A DNA stretch of 64,000 bases from Bacteroidales bacterium (GCA_017539045.1 JAFYHS010000012.1:45124-109123); one strand, 5' to 3'; counted from the first letter of the stretch, positions 50,178 through 60,556 are shown. The notes: generated by a model from the letters alone, not told the origin. Translations and numbers: made by a program.

Positions 50178-53100
50178 ATGAAAAACACATTATACGCTAT
50201 TCTAGTTCTCTTGTTTTGCTCCTACTCCTTGAAAGCACAAGAGAAAGATGAAATCGGAACAAATGGAAATTACAGAGATGCTGAGGTTGTTGTAGGAGCC
50301 ATTGGCGGTTCTGTCGATGTGAGCGGCTTGGGAGGTGCAACCTATACCATACCTCTACAAGTTCCTGAAGGTTTGGGAGGCCTCCAGCCAAACCTTGCAA
50401 TTGGTTATAACAACCAAGGCGGCAATGGATTGTTAGGTTGGTGTTGGGACCTGCAAGGCATATCATGTATATCCCGCTTGGGCACAACGCTGTATCATGA
50501 TGGCAAGATGAGCGGCGTGGATTTTGTTGATGACCGCTTTGCTCTTGATGGTCAAAGGCTCATCAGTATTTCGGGCAGTTATGGAGGAAATGGGACGGAA
50601 TACCGTACAGAAGTGGATGGCATGTCCAAAATAGTGTCATATACCTGCGACACAACTACTGGACCAGCTTATTTCAAGGTTTGGTTACCCAATGGAAATA
50701 TTGCTTATTATGGTTATACGGAGGATTCTAGGATTGGTTTTAAACAGCATAATGACGTTTGCATGTGGTTGTTAAACCGTGTGGAAGACCGTAATGGCAA
50801 TTTTATGGCTTACCAATATGTAAAAGGCAACTCCTGTTATTGGTTAAATAAAATCATTTATGGTGGTAATGACAATGCTAATGTTAATTGCAGTTATTCT
50901 GTGCGGTTCTACTATAGTCCAAGAACAGACGAAGAGAAAACATTCATCGGCAATAACACTTTTGACCATAATAGAATATTGGATAGCATAACGATTAAGC
51001 GAAGCAGTTATGAGCTATATAAATATATATTCCACTATTTTACACCTGATTTCTCAAATGGTTATTACTATCATCGACTGAACCAGATTGATTTCACATG
51101 CGGAAACGAAAGCTACAAACCCACACTTGTTGAATGGGGTAATAATGACTATGGCAACACCACAAACGGACTGACAAAAGACATTCGTCTTGCCGACGGA
51201 ACAACTCCTTGGTTTTATGGGAAAGTTAAGTTTACAGGAGACTTTAATGGAGATGGATATACGGATGTATTGCGTTACTTTGAAGATAACAGTGGTAACA
51301 AAAAAGCTTCTTACTATCTAAATAAAGGTGTAAATGAAGGACAACAAATCTTCCAGTATATAGGTACAATCATTCTAAGCGATGATATTGATTGGATTTA
51401 TGTCGCAGACATTAATGGCGATGGTTTGGATGACCTTATTCTATCAAGTCGACATGATACATTTATTGGAAAAGACATATTAAATATTGATGCATATCTT
51501 TCCTTAGTTAATGCCCAAGGAGTTTTCAGTTTTTCATTGGTTGATAAAGACTTTGGAGAATTTAAAATCAAGAAAAAGTACAAAGAAACAATCCTTATAG
51601 GTGATTTTTTGGGTGAAGGCAAACAGAGCTTTCTTGTGCAAGAATGCGACGATGACAAGGCAACACCGAGATTGTTTTACATAAACTACACTGGCAACAG
51701 ACTTATTTCGACTCAACTTCCTTCATCAATGGTGCTTGATGTAGACAGGATGTTTGCTTGTGACTTCAATGGCGATGGCATTTCAGAAATTTATTATTCA
51801 GATGAAGAAACTAATGCTACAGGTTTGAAAAGAATAAGAAAAAACAATGCTGGTTATTACTATGAGCAAGTTAACAATGGGATGCTAAGTCCATGGCACC
51901 AATTGTTCCCTGGTGATTTCAATGGCGATGGTAAACTTGATTTGCTAACTTATGTGGAAGATGGCTCAGGTAATGGAGGATGGCACATCCAATATTTCAG
52001 AGAATCTGAACTATCATGGCCTGCATATAATATCTCCAATCAAACAATGGGAATTGGCAACCCTGGCAATCACGGTTATTCTTTGAAGTATCTTTCTGAA
52101 CCGACCTACGAATTTGTTTCGGTAGGAGATTTCAATGGCGACGGTAAATCGGACATTGCTGTCCGTACTGCGAATAATAAAATGAAGTTCTTATATGCTC
52201 CTCTAAGATGGGAAAATGGTGTAGCACAATTTGCCAGCATACAGAACGTAAATTTGAGTGATATGGGGTTAAGTGGGACTTCTAACCAGAGTATTTGCAC
52301 AGGCAATTTTCTCGGGCATGAAAATATGAGCATATTCAGCGGCACCACCTTGTATTCTCTTAATCCTATAACTAACCGGTATTCAGTTGTCTCTGTTACC
52401 GATGGCATGGGTAATTGTAACAAATTCCAATATGATTACCTCATGCCCAAGCTTTCTGGAGCATCTGCCTCAGACTTTTATAGAAGGACTAGACAGACTT
52501 CCGAAGAAATGGCTCAGAACATGTTCACAATTTGCCTGCCGATGAAAGGCCTACGACAAGTGACCTCATACAATATTTATTGTCCTGATCGTACTGCATC
52601 GGTTCAATATAGTTACCAAAATGCATTGGTACACAAACGCGGCCGAGGTCTCCTTGGATTTAAAGCTACATCGGTTGAAAGTTACTTAGGTGGGACAAGA
52701 CAGCAAACCGTTGAACAGGTTTTTGACCATTGTCTTCCATACTATACACCTTATTTAGGCTTGAAAACCACAACAATCAAAAACACAGGTGGCAATATTC
52801 TTTCAAGAACTGAAAATAGCAATTTGTTATTATACAAATACCATCCTTCTAACTTAATTGTTTATTCGCGAATCTTCGTGCCAGTTGTCACCAAACAGGT
52901 TTCCGACCACTATAATCCAGACTATGCGGGAGAGTACTTGAAAAAAGTGATTGTTGAAAACACTTATAACGATACTTTGGTATTTTATGGCGATTTGTTT
53001 AATTGCTACAACATCTTGAAGCAAATCGATACCAAACAAGGAACCGATGCCAGGAGCACGGTAAATTGTGTTGATTCGTGTGAATTCCAATCCATTACAC

Positions 53101-56100
53101 ATACAGATTATATAGGAGAAACTTCGGATCTTATCAACGCATGGGTCATCAACCGTCCGTTTAGGGTGAAGGAATTGACCAAAAGACTAGGAGGCTATGA
53201 TGACGAGAAATCGCTGATTGTATATAATTACCAACAGGGGTCGGCATACAATCCATTCCTGCCCTCAAATATTACGTATTATCCAAGTGGGGAAGAAAAT
53301 CTTTCAGATCCCTTGGCGACAATAGATTATTTCAAATATTATTGGACTGGTTCGGTTATAGCAAAATATCATCGTGATTTGGCGCATACCTTACCCTTGC
53401 AGTCTTCAGCCTACGAGTATAGTGCAGATGGACGTTTCCTTACAAAAAAGACCAATACGGCTGGTTATGAGACAAATTATGAGTATGACAACAACTATGG
53501 ATTCCTTAAAAAGGAAATCGATTGTAATGGGTTAATTACAAGATATGTAACAACACCATTGGGGACAACTTGTTCTGTGTTTAACCCTGATGGAACCGTT
53601 GCTCAAAGTGGGAAATCTTGGGTTGATAACAACGATACCAATGCCCCGTTGGGTGCGTCGTATTATAAATGGAGCGTCGACACAGGGCGAGGAGAGACAC
53701 GCACTTATTATGACGCTACAGGAGCCAAACTAAGAACTATTACTCCTGGTATGGCTACGGAACTGGTGTTTAAAGACTATTTATATAATGAAAAAGGATT
53801 GCTCGTTCGTGAAAGTCTTCCTTACTTTGGGAATGACCCCAACGCCCAAATTAATTGGACAAACTATCGTTATGACAATTATAACAGACTCGTAGTGACT
53901 AATCATCCCGATGGACTTGACGAAAGCAATTTCTATCTTGGACTTACCACACAACACGTTTATTGGACTGATCCTGATTTTCCATCTGTGACCACTACAA
54001 CCGCCAATGTTGTTGGATGGACCGTGGAGAGTACTGATGAGGATTGGAATGCGGTGCAATATGACTATAATTCCGATGGTTCCATGAGATGGACGCAGAT
54101 TGGTAGTGACGAAAACACTAGAATCAATTTGGAATATGATGATGCTGGTAACCGAATTTTTCTCATAGATCCTAACTATGGTCAAGTCGAAAGCCGATAT
54201 AATGCATATGGACAATTGGTGTGGACGCAAACACCAAAAGGCAATTACACGGATTATGAGTATGATAATTTGGGACGTATGGTCAAATGTTATGAACATG
54301 ACGTTGAAACAAGCAAAACCGATAGTATTATATACGGTTATTTTGGAAACCCAGGAAAACTTGGGCTATTGGATTACGTCAGTTTTAATGGCAAACAGCA
54401 AGTCATAATGTACTCTTATGACAATGTGAACCGTGTAAATCTAATCAGCGAAATGCGGGTCAACACTTATTACTATACGAGTTACTCCTACGATTTTGCA
54501 TCACGTGTTTCTTCTGTAACCTATCCTACAGGATTCCAAATGAAGAAAGAATATACAACGACAGGACATCTTTCATCACTTACCGACAGCAACAATCAAC
54601 CGTTATGGAGGACATTGAGGAAGAATGCCGCAGGGCAAATTGAAACCTATATGACAGGGGACAGTTTGATCACAAAACGCAGCTATGAGCCTGAAACAGG
54701 CAGACTTTTGGAGATTCTGACTCTAAATGGCAATGACACTATTCAAGAAAACACATACGAATACGATAAAATTGCTAATTTAGCGGCGCGAACCGACCAT
54801 GTTCACGACATGAGGGAAGACTTCATATATGACAAACTGAACCGCTTGACGGGCATTATTGAAGACAATGACACTACTGCCCGTTTTGATTATGATGCCT
54901 ATGGACGTATGTTGCGCAAGTATATGCATTCCACTTTGGTATTTGACAGTGCTTCATATAACGCGGGCAATCGTCCTCATGCCATAGCTCAAGCCAAAAC
55001 GCCAGAGGATTTGCCTTTGCATCGTATGCAATATACGCATTTTGACAAGTTGGCATGCCTTATGCAGGATACGTTAGCAGTAGATTATATCTATGGTTAT
55101 GAACACCAACGGTTGCACATGACAGAAGCAAGCATTTATGGTGATACGCTCATAGAGAAAGAGTATGTTGATAACTGCGAATACATTGACAATGATCTGT
55201 ATACAACCACTTTGACCTATCTCAGCGGTCCTTTAGGCGTGTTTGGTGTGCAAGAGAAGCGAGACGGTTATCGCCCCGACTGTTATTTTATTCATCCTGA
55301 TCACTTAGGCAGCTGGACATTGGTAACCGACAGCTATGCCAACATACGGCAAGATGTGATGTATGATGCCTGGGGAACGCCATACGGGTTCGATGAGACT
55401 GACACTACTGCGCTTGTGCCCGTTCAGTCTCTTCTCTTCGACCGTGGTTTTACCGGGCATGAACACTTGCTTTATTTCGGCCTTATCAATATGAACGGCC
55501 GCATGTACGACCCGTTCACCAGCGGTTTCCTCTCTGTGGACAACTACGTGCAAAGCCCCGACTACACGCAGAGCTTCAACCGTTATGCCTATTGTTTGAA
55601 TAATCCACTGAAATATACAGACCCAGATGGAGAGAGTTTCCTTGCTGTATCTATGATTGTTGGTGCTGCTATATGTGCTTATTTGGGAGGGACAGCTGCT
55701 AACGGATGGAATTATAATCCATGCAATTGGAAATGGGATGGAAGCACATGGGCAGGAATTGGGATTGGCGCGGTTGTGGGTGCGGGAGTTGGTGCGGCTT
55801 TTGCATTTGGGGCACCAGGATTGGCCTCCACAGCTTTTATGTCTCATTTTGGAGCAAGCGGAACTATGGCAGCATACACATTATCAGGATTCACTTCTTT
55901 AGGAGCGGGAGGTTATGTATCTGGTTATGCTGGAGGCATGTTATATAGCAATGGTGATTCGCATTATTCGCATTTGAGTGGAGTGCAGGGATTTAAGGTT
56001 GGAGCCACGGTAGGTGCCTTGGCTGGACAATTGGTTGGGGGTATAACATCCTATAAGCCACCAAAAGAGAAAGAAGGGGATTTTACTATAACCATTAATC

Positions 56101-56600
56101 CTGAAAATGAATGGGATGGCTGTTATTTTAAAGGTACAAACGAAGAATTTCGGCAAATGATGGTTGAGACAAGTAAGTATTTCGGCGTTGAAACAAAAGG
56201 GTATTACACCTCTAGAGGTTATTATTTTGAACCCATTGCTGGAGATATTGTCTATAGAATATGTGATATTCCTTTAGATGATTATTATTATTATCTCGTT
56301 TCAGAAGATAAGTCCTTTAGATATAATCTTGATTACAATTGTCAAGAGATGGATAACGGTCCTTACATGAATGGATTTGATTACTGTTACAGATACACAA
56401 AAATGTATGCTGATAGAGACGGCTGTTTGTATATATATCCTGAAGGCTATAGCCCTGCTCAAGTTTATACAGCTTATCACACACATCCTAGAAATAGTTT
56501 CGAAGACAAGAGTGACATGAATATGATTTTTTATATGGGAGTAAACGGTGTGATTTTTGGATGGAATGGTTGTAAACATTATTATTATCCGCCATGGTAA
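50178..56600 (+). CDS. RHS polymorphic toxin with JAB-like C-terminal domain
   Basis: A 2140-aa protein. Signal peptide (MKNTLYAILVLLFCSYSLKA), SpvB/TcdB-like N-terminal domain (GSVDVSGLGGATYTIPLQVP, LAIGYNNQGGNGLLGWCWDL), VCBS/FG-GAP repeats (GDFNGDGYTD, CDFNGDGISE, GDFNGDGKLD, GDFNGDGKSD), many YD repeats, and the RHS core ending GRMYDPFTSGFLSVDN...YCLNNPLKYTDPDGE near residue 1815. The variable C-terminus has glycine-rich hydrophobic helices, then ~150 residues ending AYHTHPRNSFEDKSDMN (His2101, His2103, Ser2112, Asp2113), a JAB/DUF4329-like metalloprotease motif. Strongly AT-rich. The stop overlaps the next gene. Confidence 0.88.
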   Translation: MKNTLYAILVLLFCSYSLKAQEKDEIGTNGNYRDAEVVVGAIGGSVDVSGLGGATYTIPLQVPEGLGGLQPNLAIGYNNQGGNGLLGWCWDLQGISCISRLGTTLYHDGKMSGVDFVDDRFALDGQRLISISGSYGGNGTEYRTEVDGMSKIVSYTCDTTTGPAYFKVWLPNGNIAYYGYTEDSRIGFKQHNDVCMWLLNRVEDRNGNFMAYQYVKGNSCYWLNKIIYGGNDNANVNCSYSVRFYYSPRTDEEKTFIGNNTFDHNRILDSITIKRSSYELYKYIFHYFTPDFSNGYYYHRLNQIDFTCGNESYKPTLVEWGNNDYGNTTNGLTKDIRLADGTTPWFYGKVKFTGDFNGDGYTDVLRYFEDNSGNKKASYYLNKGVNEGQQIFQYIGTIILSDDIDWIYVADINGDGLDDLILSSRHDTFIGKDILNIDAYLSLVNAQGVFSFSLVDKDFGEFKIKKKYKETILIGDFLGEGKQSFLVQECDDDKATPRLFYINYTGNRLISTQLPSSMVLDVDRMFACDFNGDGISEIYYSDEETNATGLKRIRKNNAGYYYEQVNNGMLSPWHQLFPGDFNGDGKLDLLTYVEDGSGNGGWHIQYFRESELSWPAYNISNQTMGIGNPGNHGYSLKYLSEPTYEFVSVGDFNGDGKSDIAVRTANNKMKFLYAPLRWENGVAQFASIQNVNLSDMGLSGTSNQSICTGNFLGHENMSIFSGTTLYSLNPITNRYSVVSVTDGMGNCNKFQYDYLMPKLSGASASDFYRRTRQTSEEMAQNMFTICLPMKGLRQVTSYNIYCPDRTASVQYSYQNALVHKRGRGLLGFKATSVESYLGGTRQQTVEQVFDHCLPYYTPYLGLKTTTIKNTGGNILSRTENSNLLLYKYHPSNLIVYSRIFVPVVTKQVSDHYNPDYAGEYLKKVIVENTYNDTLVFYGDLFNCYNILKQIDTKQGTDARSTVNCVDSCEFQSITHTDYIGETSDLINAWVINRPFRVKELTKRLGGYDDEKSLIVYNYQQGSAYNPFLPSNITYYPSGEENLSDPLATIDYFKYYWTGSVIAKYHRDLAHTLPLQSSAYEYSADGRFLTKKTNTAGYETNYEYDNNYGFLKKEIDCNGLITRYVTTPLGTTCSVFNPDGTVAQSGKSWVDNNDTNAPLGASYYKWSVDTGRGETRTYYDATGAKLRTITPGMATELVFKDYLYNEKGLLVRESLPYFGNDPNAQINWTNYRYDNYNRLVVTNHPDGLDESNFYLGLTTQHVYWTDPDFPSVTTTTANVVGWTVESTDEDWNAVQYDYNSDGSMRWTQIGSDENTRINLEYDDAGNRIFLIDPNYGQVESRYNAYGQLVWTQTPKGNYTDYEYDNLGRMVKCYEHDVETSKTDSIIYGYFGNPGKLGLLDYVSFNGKQQVIMYSYDNVNRVNLISEMRVNTYYYTSYSYDFASRVSSVTYPTGFQMKKEYTTTGHLSSLTDSNNQPLWRTLRKNAAGQIETYMTGDSLITKRSYEPETGRLLEILTLNGNDTIQENTYEYDKIANLAARTDHVHDMREDFIYDKLNRLTGIIEDNDTTARFDYDAYGRMLRKYMHSTLVFDSASYNAGNRPHAIAQAKTPEDLPLHRMQYTHFDKLACLMQDTLAVDYIYGYEHQRLHMTEASIYGDTLIEKEYVDNCEYIDNDLYTTTLTYLSGPLGVFGVQEKRDGYRPDCYFIHPDHLGSWTLVTDSYANIRQDVMYDAWGTPYGFDETDTTALVPVQSLLFDRGFTGHEHLLYFGLINMNGRMYDPFTSGFLSVDNYVQSPDYTQSFNRYAYCLNNPLKYTDPDGESFLAVSMIVGAAICAYLGGTAANGWNYNPCNWKWDGSTWAGIGIGAVVGAGVGAAFAFGAPGLASTAFMSHFGASGTMAAYTLSGFTSLGAGGYVSGYAGGMLYSNGDSHYSHLSGVQGFKVGATVGALAGQLVGGITSYKPPKEKEGDFTITINPENEWDGCYFKGTNEEFRQMMVETSKYFGVETKGYYTSRGYYFEPIAGDIVYRICDIPLDDYYYYLVSEDKSFRYNLDYNCQEMDNGPYMNGFDYCYRYTKMYADRDGCLYIYPEGYSPAQVYTAYHTHPRNSFEDKSDMNMIFYMGVNGVIFGWNGCKHYYYPPW

Positions 56601-57220
56601 AATACACTAATTTAAAACAATTTGTAATCGTTATCCTATTGAGCATTCAAACTGGACTTAATGCTCAATCAAGATTGTCTTTATGTTATAGGCTGGAAGT
56701 GATTCCACAGATTGAGAGTTATTATAATTCTTTTGATAGTATCCTCCAAGCTCGTTTAGGAGACGATTATCTTTTTCGGTTCACAGTTGAACCATCATTT
56801 GAGCCTGAATATGCATTGCAAATAGAATTCGTTGAAAAGCAGTATTACTTAAAAGTAATCTCCTTTGACAAAAATCTCTGGTATGCAAAAGACGTTGCAA
56901 ACATCAATATAGATGAAAGAACCATTGAGATGAGCACAGAGCTTGCGGAACAAGTATTGTACATAAGCAAACATTTTATTGCTGACAAAATGGATAGTGT
57001 TTCCATAGAGATTAAAGATGGCGATTTATACCAATTTGAGTTAAAGGAAAAAGAAACAAATATATGTGGGCAAATTGTAGGACCTGCATTTAACAGTCCT
57101 CTGGGAAAAATGTGTAGAGTATGTAACCGTATCAAAGATATTTGTTTAACAGATAGTAAATCTGTTTTTTTGATGAATGAAGAAATCATCATACTTATTC
57201 AAAAAAGTAAAATATTATGA
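56594..57220 (+). CDS. Secreted protein overlapping the RHS gene, candidate immunity protein
   Basis: A 208-aa protein whose ATG (in ATGGTAA) overlaps the RHS stop by 7 bp. It has a signal-like N-terminus (LKQFVIVILLSIQTGLNAQS), so it would act outside the cytoplasm, and a soluble alpha/beta mature part with Cys in a CGQIVG..CRVCNRIKDIC region. No known family is recognised. Position directly behind a polymorphic toxin tip and shared AT-rich composition fit an immunity role; this is inference. The following gene overlaps by ATGA. Confidence 0.65.
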   Translation: MVKYTNLKQFVIVILLSIQTGLNAQSRLSLCYRLEVIPQIESYYNSFDSILQARLGDDYLFRFTVEPSFEPEYALQIEFVEKQYYLKVISFDKNLWYAKDVANINIDERTIEMSTELAEQVLYISKHFIADKMDSVSIEIKDGDLYQFELKEKETNICGQIVGPAFNSPLGKMCRVCNRIKDICLTDSKSVFLMNEEIIILIQKSKIL

Positions 57221-57849
57221 AAAGATACCTTATTATCATCTTAGCGGTCTTCCTGCCGCTGTTCGCTGCCGCACAATATGGCAGGCAGCCTGTCTCTCTT
57301 ATCGCCAATGCAGGATTAGGCTGGGGCGGATTCCCGGAACGCGTCTCGGCTACCCGAATCGACCATTACATGGGTGCACTCGGCGCCGATGCCAAGTTCG
57401 GTCTCAACGACAACTGGTCGCTACTCGTCGGCCTCGACTACCAGTTCCGCTTCATGAATTCGGGCTATACGACCTATAGCGGCGGCATCGAGCACCATTC
57501 CCAATTCCTTCAAGGTCATTATTTTCGCTTGCCTGTTCGCGTGGAGTACGACTATAACTGGTTTTATGTTGCAGCGGGTCCTTACATAGAGAAAGGATTC
57601 GGCAATATGCCCGAGAAGTATGAGTTGGGCCTCATTGGTGCCAACCTCGAACTGGGCGGCCGCTTCGAGCTCAACCGTTATGACCACCTGCGCGTGGGCC
57701 TGCTCACTTCGTTCGGTGTCTCTTTCGACAATAAGCCCATAGTGGATTATGACCCCAACGGCCATGAGATAGAGGCCGGCAAGCGTCTTGGCATGGGTTA
57801 CACGGAACTTAACTTCCTGCTTCGCGTAGGCTACGAGCACCAATTCTAA
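57217..57849 (+). CDS. Outer-membrane beta-barrel-like protein
   Basis: A 210-aa protein with signal peptide (MKRYLIIILAVFLPLFAAAQ), alternating aromatic/hydrophobic strands (LIANAGLGWGGF, WSLLVGLDYQFRFMNSGYTT, WFYVAAGPYIEKGFG, LRVGLLTSFGVSFDN) and a C-terminal strand ending in Phe (LNFLLRVGYEHQF). This is the outer_membrane beta-barrel (OMP_b-brl) pattern of small porin-like or T9SS-accessory proteins. ATGA overlap couples it to the candidate immunity gene, although its composition is GC-richer, which suggests it belonged to an older neighbourhood. Confidence 0.78.
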   Translation: MKRYLIIILAVFLPLFAAAQYGRQPVSLIANAGLGWGGFPERVSATRIDHYMGALGADAKFGLNDNWSLLVGLDYQFRFMNSGYTTYSGGIEHHSQFLQGHYFRLPVRVEYDYNWFYVAAGPYIEKGFGNMPEKYELGLIGANLELGGRFELNRYDHLRVGLLTSFGVSFDNKPIVDYDPNGHEIEAGKRLGMGYTELNFLLRVGYEHQF

Positions 57850-57874
57850 CAACAAATTACAAACAAAGAAAACT

Positions 57875-59113
57875 ATGAACAGAACAATAAAACTTAGCCT
57901 GCTTGCCATATTGTTGGCAACGGCTTTCACGGGTTGCAAAGACCCTGAGAATAATGAAAACAATGTGGAAATCAAGGTGACCACCTACATGCCCACCGAA
58001 ATCACCACCACCACTGCACAATGTGGCGGGCATGTCACAATTACGGGCTCAACCACAGCCAGAATTGCTGAACTTGGCGTTTGCTGGGGCACAGAGGAAG
58101 ACCCAATAGCCACCGACAGCCACCTTTCCACCACGGTTACCAATGAACCCTTCAATTGTACACTAGAAGGGTTGATGTCCGAGACGCAGTACCACGTGCG
58201 CGCCTATGCGCTCTATGAGTCGGAATACTACTATGGAGAAGACCTTGGTTTCACCACTTTGGCAGATAATGGAGGTGGTGGTGGAGAAGAACCTAACCTG
58301 CCTGAAGGCATCACCCAAGGCCTCTTTTCTGTGAGCGAGACCCTCAGGGTGCATTTCAGCCAAGGCAACCTGCAATACCAGGCTTCTACCAGAACTTGGC
58401 GTTTCGCAGAGAGTCAATTGGACTACATTGGTGAAGGCAACGCCAACATCGGCGAGACATACGACGGTTGGATTGACCTCTTTGGCTGGGGTACCAGCGG
58501 CTACAACCATGGAGCCAATGCCTATCAGCCTTGGTCGACCAGCGAGCATTACAGCGACTATTATGCCTACGGCAATGGCCGCAATAATCTCTTTGACCAG
58601 ACTGGGCAAGCCGATTGGGGCTACAACGCCATCAGCAATGGCGGCAACACCGAAAACAACGGCTGGCGCACCCTGCATCGAGAAGAGTGGAACTATTTGA
58701 TGTCGGAACGTGTTACGCCCACAGGCATCCACTTCGCCACGGCATGTATCGACGGCACCAATGGCATGCTAATTTTCCCCGATGACTGGGATGGATCCTA
58801 TAACATTACCCAGCCAGACAATTATTCAGCGAATTATGGTAACAATGCTATCTCAGCGACCGATTGGGAGAACCTTGAAACCAAAGGTGTGGTATTTCTT
58901 CCTGCTGCTGGAATCCGTGTTAGAGGAGTACAGGTGGGTTATTTGCAAACAGGTGCGGTTTATTGGTCTTCAACCGCTTCATCGAGTGACCTTGCTTATT
59001 CCATGTATTTCATTGCTGGCGACAAACATCGTGATGTGGACGTCAACTACCGAGAGTATGGTGCTTCTGTACGTCTTGTGATGAATGATACGGAAGAACA
59101 TTTCCGAAAATGA
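57875..59113 (+). CDS. Lipoprotein with Ig/FN3-like domain and FISUMP-like C-terminal region
   Basis: A 412-aa lipoprotein (lipobox AFTGC). Residues ~35-130 form an FN3-like domain (TTTTAQCGGHVTITG, ARIAELGVCWGTEEDP, EGLMSETQYHVRAYALYESE) as in Bacteroidales surface proteins. After a GGGGGEEP linker comes a ~270-residue domain (VHFSQGNLQYQASTRTWRFA, GWRTLHREEWNYLMSER, AVYWSSTASSSDLAYSMYF, GASVRLVM) resembling the FISUMP/formylglycine-enzyme-like surface domain. No catalytic residue is assignable. Likely displayed at the surface. Confidence 0.72.
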   Translation: MNRTIKLSLLAILLATAFTGCKDPENNENNVEIKVTTYMPTEITTTTAQCGGHVTITGSTTARIAELGVCWGTEEDPIATDSHLSTTVTNEPFNCTLEGLMSETQYHVRAYALYESEYYYGEDLGFTTLADNGGGGGEEPNLPEGITQGLFSVSETLRVHFSQGNLQYQASTRTWRFAESQLDYIGEGNANIGETYDGWIDLFGWGTSGYNHGANAYQPWSTSEHYSDYYAYGNGRNNLFDQTGQADWGYNAISNGGNTENNGWRTLHREEWNYLMSERVTPTGIHFATACIDGTNGMLIFPDDWDGSYNITQPDNYSANYGNNAISATDWENLETKGVVFLPAAGIRVRGVQVGYLQTGAVYWSSTASSSDLAYSMYFIAGDKHRDVDVNYREYGASVRLVMNDTEEHFRK

Positions 59114-59135
59114 ATTCCTTGATAAGGAATAGGAA

Positions 59136-59375
59136 ATGAAAAACATCTTGAGGACAGGCTTCCTTATGGTAGCAGTGGCGGCTTTGGCCGCCCTGCTACT
59201 AGGGGGATGCCAAGAAGCAAGCCGAAAGAAGGATCCTTCTCTAAAGGAAAAGGTTGAACAAACCGAAATTGAATCAGACAGTTTGAAAGAAGACTCCCTA
59301 AAAGCCTTCTACGAGCGGATGCGGCGGTGGGATGCGTTGCATGGTGGAATGCGACATCGCGAGAGCGACAAATGA
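59136..59375 (+). CDS. Small lipoprotein
   Basis: A 79-aa protein: lipoprotein signal (VAVAALAALLLGGC, Cys25) followed by a charged Lys/Glu/Asp helix and an Arg-rich C-terminus. Function unknown. It follows the previous lipoprotein gene by 22 bp and converges with the Card1-like gene 13 bp away. Confidence 0.7.
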   Translation: MKNILRTGFLMVAVAALAALLLGGCQEASRKKDPSLKEKVEQTEIESDSLKEDSLKAFYERMRRWDALHGGMRHRESDK

Positions 59376-59388
59376 GAATCGCCTTTCC

Positions 59389-60549
59389 TTAGCTTTCCTT
59401 GGCAATCTGGTTCATCTTGTTCAGTATCTCCTTCAAATACTCTGGCTTAGTCAAATTAAGCCAATCGCAGAAGGTGATGCCCATATATTTTGCGGTCTTC
59501 TTCCAAACGCCCTTGTGGTCTTTCTTCAGCGAGAAGATGTAGGAATTGCTAGTACCGAGCAGCACCTCTTTCAAGGCGCAGACCTTATACACGATTTCGT
59601 TGAAGAGGCTCTCGCTTGTCACCCCGGTCTTACACTCGATGACAAACAGCTTGTTGGCCTTGATGAAACAAACGTCCAACTCGTTGTTGTGCTTGATGAC
59701 GCCATTGGAGATGTGCACGCCCATGGCGATGTCGTCGGGCTTGAGCACCTCCTTGATGAGCGCATACACATATTCCTCAAACCATCCTCCTGTGAGGTAT
59801 TCCATCTCGTAGCTTTGGAGCGAGTCGCTTCGCTCAGGCTTGAAACCGATGTAATTCAAGAACTTGCTGAGGGCAGGAATGGCAGTCATATTGTCTTTGA
59901 TGGGCTTTTCTGCTTCAGCGATGCGAAGGCAGTTCCAATTGCGGTACCTCTCGCGTAAGGCAGTCATCACCTCATAGTCACCACGCCCCAACAAGCTCTG
60001 CGAAAACATGGTGAACAGATGCTGCGAGAATGACGTTTCCTTCACCTGTTTGCGTGGCTCATCAACATCGCTCTGCAGCCCGTATAGCCCGAAATACTCC
60101 TTCAGCGTCATCCTGTGCTTGATGGGGAAGACCTCATCGTCGTCGTCGTAGATGCTGTGGTCGAAGATGGTCTTCACAATCTGGTTCTCACGCGTCTGAG
60201 TATAGAAAAACAGGGTGTTGAACTCCTCAAACACATGCTGCACCGAGAGGGTCATGTAACGGTTGCCTCCCGCCAGATTAAGGTAATACTGGGTGTCGTT
60301 ATCCAACTCGTTTTTGATGGTACGGCAGATGTGCTCATAGAGGAAGTTCTCTTGAAAACGCTTTACGATGATGCGCTGCACATGGTTTTCGTCCACCTCC
60401 AGCTGTTGGGTGAGGAGTTGGATGCAGTCGGCTTCCTCTTCGGGAGAGATGAACAGCAATCCGTCGCCTTCTTCATAGAATTCCTTGGTGAAAAGGTAAG
60501 CCGGCAACGGGTTGCTTTTGTCGATGATATTGACGATGGTTTTTGACAT
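59389..60549 (-). CDS. Card1/Can2-like CARF-domain nuclease (DUF1887 family)
   Basis: A 386-aa protein. The N-terminal ~150 residues form a CARF-like Rossmann domain with the ligand loop NLAGGNRYM (91-99), matching the family NxTGGxKxM. A linker follows, then a PD-(D/E)xK nuclease domain: GGWFEEYVYALIKE (Glu258/259), NNELDV (Asp292), and LFVIECKTG (Glu305-Cys-Lys307). In type III CRISPR systems such enzymes are activated by cyclic oligoadenylate and cut DNA and RNA. No cas genes or CRISPR array are in the window. It lies 7 bp downstream of a T9SS gene on the same strand. Confidence 0.82.
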   Translation of the reverse strand: MSKTIVNIIDKSNPLPAYLFTKEFYEEGDGLLFISPEEEADCIQLLTQQLEVDENHVQRIIVKRFQENFLYEHICRTIKNELDNDTQYYLNLAGGNRYMTLSVQHVFEEFNTLFFYTQTRENQIVKTIFDHSIYDDDDEVFPIKHRMTLKEYFGLYGLQSDVDEPRKQVKETSFSQHLFTMFSQSLLGRGDYEVMTALRERYRNWNCLRIAEAEKPIKDNMTAIPALSKFLNYIGFKPERSDSLQSYEMEYLTGGWFEEYVYALIKEVLKPDDIAMGVHISNGVIKHNNELDVCFIKANKLFVIECKTGVTSESLFNEIVYKVCALKEVLLGTSNSYIFSLKKDHKGVWKKTAKYMGITFCDWLNLTKPEYLKEILNKMNQIAKES

Positions 60550-60556
60550 AGCCTAA

